A program made the position numbers and the translations under genes. This document shows positions 19,702-23,319 of a stretch of DNA of 23,319 bases, in pieces. The notes below the pieces were generated by a model, which was not told the DNA's origin, searched no databases, and saw only the letters and a program-made list of their open reading frames with translations. Location of the stretch: IMG/VR virus record IMGVR_UViG_3300033145_000442, positions 1 through 23,319 of that record. One strand, 5' to 3'. The DNA comes from a virus. The stretch's first letter is position 1, and each line of letters begins with the position of its first letter.

Positions 19702-21755
19702 GTGATCTGAACAACACATTTAACATCCCTACGCCCGGATCTCCGCGATTCGAGAGTGATGTGATACGTGCGCTGGGCAAGATACGCGACTCGCTGGGCG
19801 CGGGGTCCAATCCGTCCTTCGGAAGTATCGAGTTAGAGAATGCCACAGCCAGCCGACTCGTGGCCACTGACGCTGGCAAGAAACTGTCTAGCTCGGATCT
19901 ATTCGCGTGGGTTACCGGAACAGCTAACCGCGTAACCGCAGCTGATGACGGTGATGGTACAGTCACGCTGTCCGGCCCGCAAGACATACATATTGGGGCC
20001 AGCCCTACGTTTGCGGGCATGACAATCGACAGTTCTCCTGGAACCCTGCTGACCGTTCAAAGCGCCGGAGCCACAAATTCTACTATTAACATGCAGTGTG
20101 AGCGGTATCTTTTACACAACTATACAAGCTATAATACTGGAGCAGGCCCCGCCCCGGAGCTTGCAATTCGTAAGGCCAGAGGGACTATTGCTTCCCCCGC
20201 TGCTGTTATTGATAATGACTCACTTGGCTATTGGATATTCCGGGCACACGACGGAACTGCCTTTAGAAATGTTGCTGGTATTCAGGCCCGGGTTGATGGT
20301 GCTGTAACGACCGATGATGTTCCTGGTGAATTGATATTCTCTACCAGACAGAGTGGGGATGCAAACTTTAGGTCAGTTGGCGGATTTGCCTCGGGTGGCG
20401 GATTTTGGGCCGGGTACGGTATTAGTGATTCCACCATGACCGTCGCCGGATTTGTAAAGAATGATGCAGAAGGTCTTTTGAGCGGGGGAAACTCCATTGC
20501 TGTGGGTGATCTGCCTGCACACGCCGATGAACACGAAGTCGGGGGCGGCGATCTGGTAGACCATGACGCCCTCACGAACTTCGTATTGGATGAACATGTA
20601 GCCCACTCTGGTATTTCGGTTCTGGCGGGCATAAATCTTACGGGTGGCGGAACAATTGATGGTAGCGTGACGCTGAACGTTGACCCGGTGTCAGCCTCCG
20701 ACTGGGACGCGGCCCATACTCACATTACCAGTGATGGCACCGACCATACCTACATCGACCAGGATGTGCGGACTACGGCCAGCCCTACGCTGGCTGGACT
20801 GACTGTTGATGCTGACCCTGGTGTTCTGGCAACCTTCCAATCGACCGGGGATGCAGTCAATTCTTCCGTTCTATTTAGAGCCGAACGATATCTCACGTTT
20901 GATCTAGCGGCCTATCGAACTTCTGGGGCATACGCAGGACTCCAATTCAAAAGGGCACGTGGCACTATAGCTTCACCGTTACCTGTAGCGCATAATGACG
21001 AACTAGGGACAATAACTTTCTGGGGATATGATTCATCTGCTTTTGTTATTGGGGCGTCAATCATTGGAGTAACCAGAGGAACCCCGGCCGTTGGGAGTAT
21101 CCCCACTGATTTGCGGTTCTATACTACAGAGGATGGTGGATCATATTCACCAAAAATGGCACTGGTGGGGAATGGGCGTTTGGGTATCGGGGTGTTAGCT
21201 CCCAACGAGAGACTTGAGGTATCCGGCAAAATCCGTACAAATGCGGGCTTCAACCTGAATGGCGCAGATGGGATTTCCAGTTCTGCTGCGGGTGTGATTA
21301 CTGCTTCTACTGTTGCGGGCGGTATTCTCACGTCAGTTACAAAGAACGATTGGCTGGACCAAGATGTAAAGACAACGGCAAGTCCAGTCTTTGCTGGATT
21401 GACAGTGGATACGGATACCCTATATGTGGACCCCGTGAACAACCGTGTTGGTGTAGGAACGGCATCCCCACAACGCGTATTTCACGTCGCTGCCCCCGTC
21501 CTTCCTTACATTCACCTAACAAATGATCTTTCAGGGCATGGGGGAAGTAACGGTCTAACGATAGGGATACTGGGGGAGGGGTATAATTATTCCTACATAA
21601 GGGTCCGGGAAAATCACCCGCTTAAATTTTACACCAACAACACACAGTATGTTACCTTGCTAGCAAACGGAAATTTAGGAATTGCAACCGGAAGTCCTGC
21701 AGCTAAACTTGATACAAAGGGTGACGCAAGATTTGGAGACTCAGTCACAAAGTGA
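19698..21755 (+). CDS. Tail appendage (fibre/spike) protein, truncated by a 31-bp duplication
   Basis: This 685-residue protein is a modular receptor-binding appendage. After a virion-binding N-terminus (NTFNIPTPGSPRFESDVIRA) there are short 'ASPTFAGMTID' spacers (three copies near residues 97, 359 and 560). Two homologous domains of about 130 residues contain RARGTIASP (residues 158-166 and 418-426). Near 200 to 305 lies DALTNFVLDEHVAHSGISVL followed by GINLTGGGTIDGSVTLNVD, a motif common in phage tail fibres. Late segments NGRLGIGVLAPNERLEVSG and NNRVGVGTASPQRVFHVAAP are typical fibre-shaft repeats. It stops at TGA 21753-21755, created by the duplication; without it the frame would run on to 22347 (872 residues). 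Confidence 0.75.
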   Translation: MSDLNNTFNIPTPGSPRFESDVIRALGKIRDSLGAGSNPSFGSIELENATASRLVATDAGKKLSSSDLFAWVTGTANRVTAADDGDGTVTLSGPQDIHIGASPTFAGMTIDSSPGTLLTVQSAGATNSTINMQCERYLLHNYTSYNTGAGPAPELAIRKARGTIASPAAVIDNDSLGYWIFRAHDGTAFRNVAGIQARVDGAVTTDDVPGELIFSTRQSGDANFRSVGGFASGGGFWAGYGISDSTMTVAGFVKNDAEGLLSGGNSIAVGDLPAHADEHEVGGGDLVDHDALTNFVLDEHVAHSGISVLAGINLTGGGTIDGSVTLNVDPVSASDWDAAHTHITSDGTDHTYIDQDVRTTASPTLAGLTVDADPGVLATFQSTGDAVNSSVLFRAERYLTFDLAAYRTSGAYAGLQFKRARGTIASPLPVAHNDELGTITFWGYDSSAFVIGASIIGVTRGTPAVGSIPTDLRFYTTEDGGSYSPKMALVGNGRLGIGVLAPNERLEVSGKIRTNAGFNLNGADGISSSAAGVITASTVAGGILTSVTKNDWLDQDVKTTASPVFAGLTVDTDTLYVDPVNNRVGVGTASPQRVFHVAAPVLPYIHLTNDLSGHGGSNGLTIGILGEGYNYSYIRVRENHPLKFYTNNTQYVTLLANGNLGIATGSPAAKLDTKGDARFGDSVTK

Positions 21756-21782
21756 CGCAAGATTTGGAGACTCAGTCACAAA
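21721..21782 (+). repeat. 31-bp perfect tandem duplication in tail appendage gene
   Basis: The unit GTGACGCAAGATTTGGAGAC plus TCAGTCACAAA occurs perfectly twice, at 21721-21751 and 21752-21782. Since 31 is not a multiple of three the second copy shifts the reading frame and brings in a TGA. Each unit begins GTGAC and ends GTCACAAA, so the junction can also form a small GTCAC-AAA-GTGAC hairpin. Confidence 0.95.
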
Positions 21783-22347
21783 TTACGCTGAGTTCAAGTC
21801 CAATGGAGAATTAGAGTTACACGGGACCGCGAGAACGACGAACGCCATATGGGTTGATGCCGGCGGAATAAAAGCAGCAGGAGCCAAACCAGCCACCCTC
21901 GTTGCACACGGAGTACTAGAAACTGCTGCTTGGCAATTCGCAGATGAGGCGCTTGAAGCTAACCAACGATCTGTATCGTGGTCTACTCGTATCCCGGAAA
22001 GGATGGATCGGTCTGTGGCTCCGATTGTTAGTATAGCGTGGAGCGCTGACGGGGTGAGTCCGGGTGATTGTAAATGGCAACTGGAATATCTATGGATTTC
22101 GCCGGGAGAATCAACCACAGCCGCTGCACAAGAAACCCTTACGGCTGTAAGTAGCGCCGCAGCAACGGCCAATGGGATAGTAATTACAGAGATAACAGGA
22201 ATTGATGTACCATCTGGAACAGACGCGTGTTTGCACTGCCGGTTAACCCGCTTGTCAGCCGATGTGAGCGATACAATATCGGATACGGTAGAAATGCACG
22301 GTGTTTGTTCCGGGTTCACAATGAATAAATTAGGAAAGGCCACATAA
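21754..22347 (+). pseudogene. Out-of-frame C-terminal part of tail appendage protein
   Basis: These 197 codons follow on from the appendage gene in the other frame: DARFGDSVTNYAEFKSNGEL, then a domain with ETAAWQFADEALEANQRSVS, RIPERMDRSVAPIVSIAWSA and CKWQLEYLWISPGES, ending CSGFTMNKLGKAT. I see no ribosome-binding site or start codon near the junction; the open frame only reaches back to a TTG at 21682 inside the fibre shaft, without Shine-Dalgarno. So this is best read as the original C-terminus, now separated by the 31-bp duplication. Its well-preserved sequence suggests the break is recent, variable within the population, or bypassed. The stop overlaps the next gene start (TAATG). Confidence 0.75.
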
Positions 22348-23319
22348 TGGCATTCACATTTTCTGATCCCAAGATACAACCGTATGGACTGCCTGTTGCT
22401 TCCCTACCAGCAGCCGGTGAACTGGGCGGAGCCGCCTTTGAAATGGCTGATGCACAGGGCAACATAACACGCGCGGGGACGATGGTTCAGAACCCCCAGA
22501 CCGGGGAACTTGAGGCTAACTACCCGGATGAACTTCTGGGTCGCACTCAGGACCAACCCGGGGCATCTGCCCTTAGCCCAACGGATCTTGGTATCGACGC
22601 ACCTACATCTGACCCTGTAAAGATCATAGAGTGGCAAGGCCAGCAGAAATTGAGCCAGCTGTCCGCATTCGATAAACAGATTGCGGATATTAAGGTTCCC
22701 ATACAGCATAAGCTCGATACATCATACAAACAACTCATGGTCGATGTTAATGCCGTTCGTAATTCTGGCATGGACCAGCAGCAGCAGAACCAACGTATCA
22801 ATCAATTGAGCGCTAACTACCAGAAGAAGTGGATAAGCATCAAGAGTGAGATCGAACCGCAAACGCAGGCCCTGCAACAACAGAAGGCCGCTGTCAGGCA
22901 GGAGATCATCCTCAACCAGGCCCTGCAGTTGAAAGAGATCCAAACCTATGCACAAATGGAAGAGGATGGCCTTATCGATGCGGCCACCTCCATGTCGCGG
23001 CAGATCATGGTTGCAGGGTATGATGTACCAGTGTCCGAGTTTAGACCGCCGAAAGTCCAAACGCCCCATGAGACTGTACAAACGATGCGGAGCACACTCA
23101 AGACACTCAAAGAGCGACTGGACAGTTTTAAGACAGACATGTACAACCCGAAAGGGTGGGGGAAAAGCCAGAGAAAGCGACCGGCCTTATATGTAAAGAG
23201 CCCCGGATCTACGGGCTCCCTTGATACCGACTGGGAACTGGCTGATCCACACCAACAGAGTGTATATGAAAACCTGCTAACCCAATACATCGGTGCTCAG
23301 GAAATTCTTGATGCAGCCG
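22347..23319 (+). CDS. Gln-rich helical virion protein, 5' part only
   Basis: The frame starts MAFTFSDPKIQPYGLPVASL and is open for 324 codons to the window end. Residues 95 to 215 are Gln-rich and helical with coiled-coil character (QGQQKLSQLSAFDKQIADIK, QQNQRINQLSANYQKKWISI, QALQQQKAAVRQEIILNQAL). After that comes a Pro/Lys stretch (PKGWGKSQRKRP). Long Gln/Ala-rich helical proteins downstream of tail genes in short-tailed phages are usually internal virion or ejection proteins. The true length and any C-terminal enzyme domain are unknown. AGGAAAGG lies eight bases before the ATG, which shares its A with the previous stop. Confidence 0.7.
   Translation, partial: MAFTFSDPKIQPYGLPVASLPAAGELGGAAFEMADAQGNITRAGTMVQNPQTGELEANYPDELLGRTQDQPGASALSPTDLGIDAPTSDPVKIIEWQGQQKLSQLSAFDKQIADIKVPIQHKLDTSYKQLMVDVNAVRNSGMDQQQQNQRINQLSANYQKKWISIKSEIEPQTQALQQQKAAVRQEIILNQALQLKEIQTYAQMEEDGLIDAATSMSRQIMVAGYDVPVSEFRPPKVQTPHETVQTMRSTLKTLKERLDSFKTDMYNPKGWGKSQRKRPALYVKSPGSTGSLDTDWELADPHQQSVYENLLTQYIGAQEILDAA

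Noticed and set aside
1-23319. CRISPR array, insertion sequence, integrase or toxin-antitoxin pair
   Set aside because: No regular repeat-spacer pattern, transposase or recombinase motifs, or recognisable toxin families were seen on either strand.

Overview
The window is part of the genome of a tailed double-stranded DNA phage that most likely infects a bacterium. The rightward genes follow the usual order of a short-tailed (podovirus-type) virion module: terminase, portal, scaffold, major capsid protein, decoration proteins, head-tail adaptor, tail nozzle, tail appendage and a candidate internal protein. Shine-Dalgarno sites, ATGA/TAATG gene overlaps, intrinsic terminators and a sigma70-like promoter point to a bacterial host. 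No integrase, RNA polymerase, DNA polymerase or recognisable endolysin lies in the window, so host and lifestyle cannot be stated.

Layout. (1) Positions 1-484 carry no convincing gene. They hold short repeats, a G-rich run with five G4 tracts and a 16-bp palindrome. (2) Positions 488-2188 form one leftward operon of very small genes (about 18 to 101 codons). It has a sigma70-like promoter (2160-2188), a leader hairpin and a terminator (488-511). Five of its genes share nearly the same ribosome-binding leader. (3) Positions 2189-2644 are a structured non-coding divide with several strong hairpins, a T-arm-less tRNA-like sequence (2419-2480) and a near-complete tRNA with a non-canonical anticodon loop (2543-2615).

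(4) Positions 2645-7221 are a rightward run: a small unknown protein, a 30-codon membrane peptide, a membrane-tethered trypsin-like (S1C type) protease, a GroES-like co-chaperonin, several small phage proteins, a candidate small terminase and the large terminase. (5) Positions 7228-9715 hold small genes lying between two sets of direct repeats, then the portal gene. A diverged copy of the first 50 or so bases of the portal gene lies upstream of it. (6) Positions 9715-14677 hold a Lys/Ala-repeat basic protein, a DUF551-like protein, a zinc-ribbon protein, the scaffold, the major capsid protein and two paralogous lectin-fold decoration proteins. They are closed by a hairpin plus an intrinsic terminator (14687-14774). 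(7) Positions 14805-23319 hold two small genes, the adaptor, a nozzle-like region divided over three one-base-overlapping genes, an Ala/Gly-rich virion protein, a long tail-appendage gene and the start of a Gln-rich protein that runs off the window. The tail-appendage gene is broken by a 31-bp tandem duplication.

How the parts work together: the terminase pair packages DNA through the portal into a shell built from capsid protein around the scaffold, and the co-chaperonin may help fold capsid protein with host GroEL. Decoration proteins coat the shell, the adaptor and nozzle close the vertex, and the appendage binds the host. The protease/membrane-peptide pair and the leftward micro-gene operon are the least explained parts. 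All functional names come from reading motifs and gene order; no database search was run.
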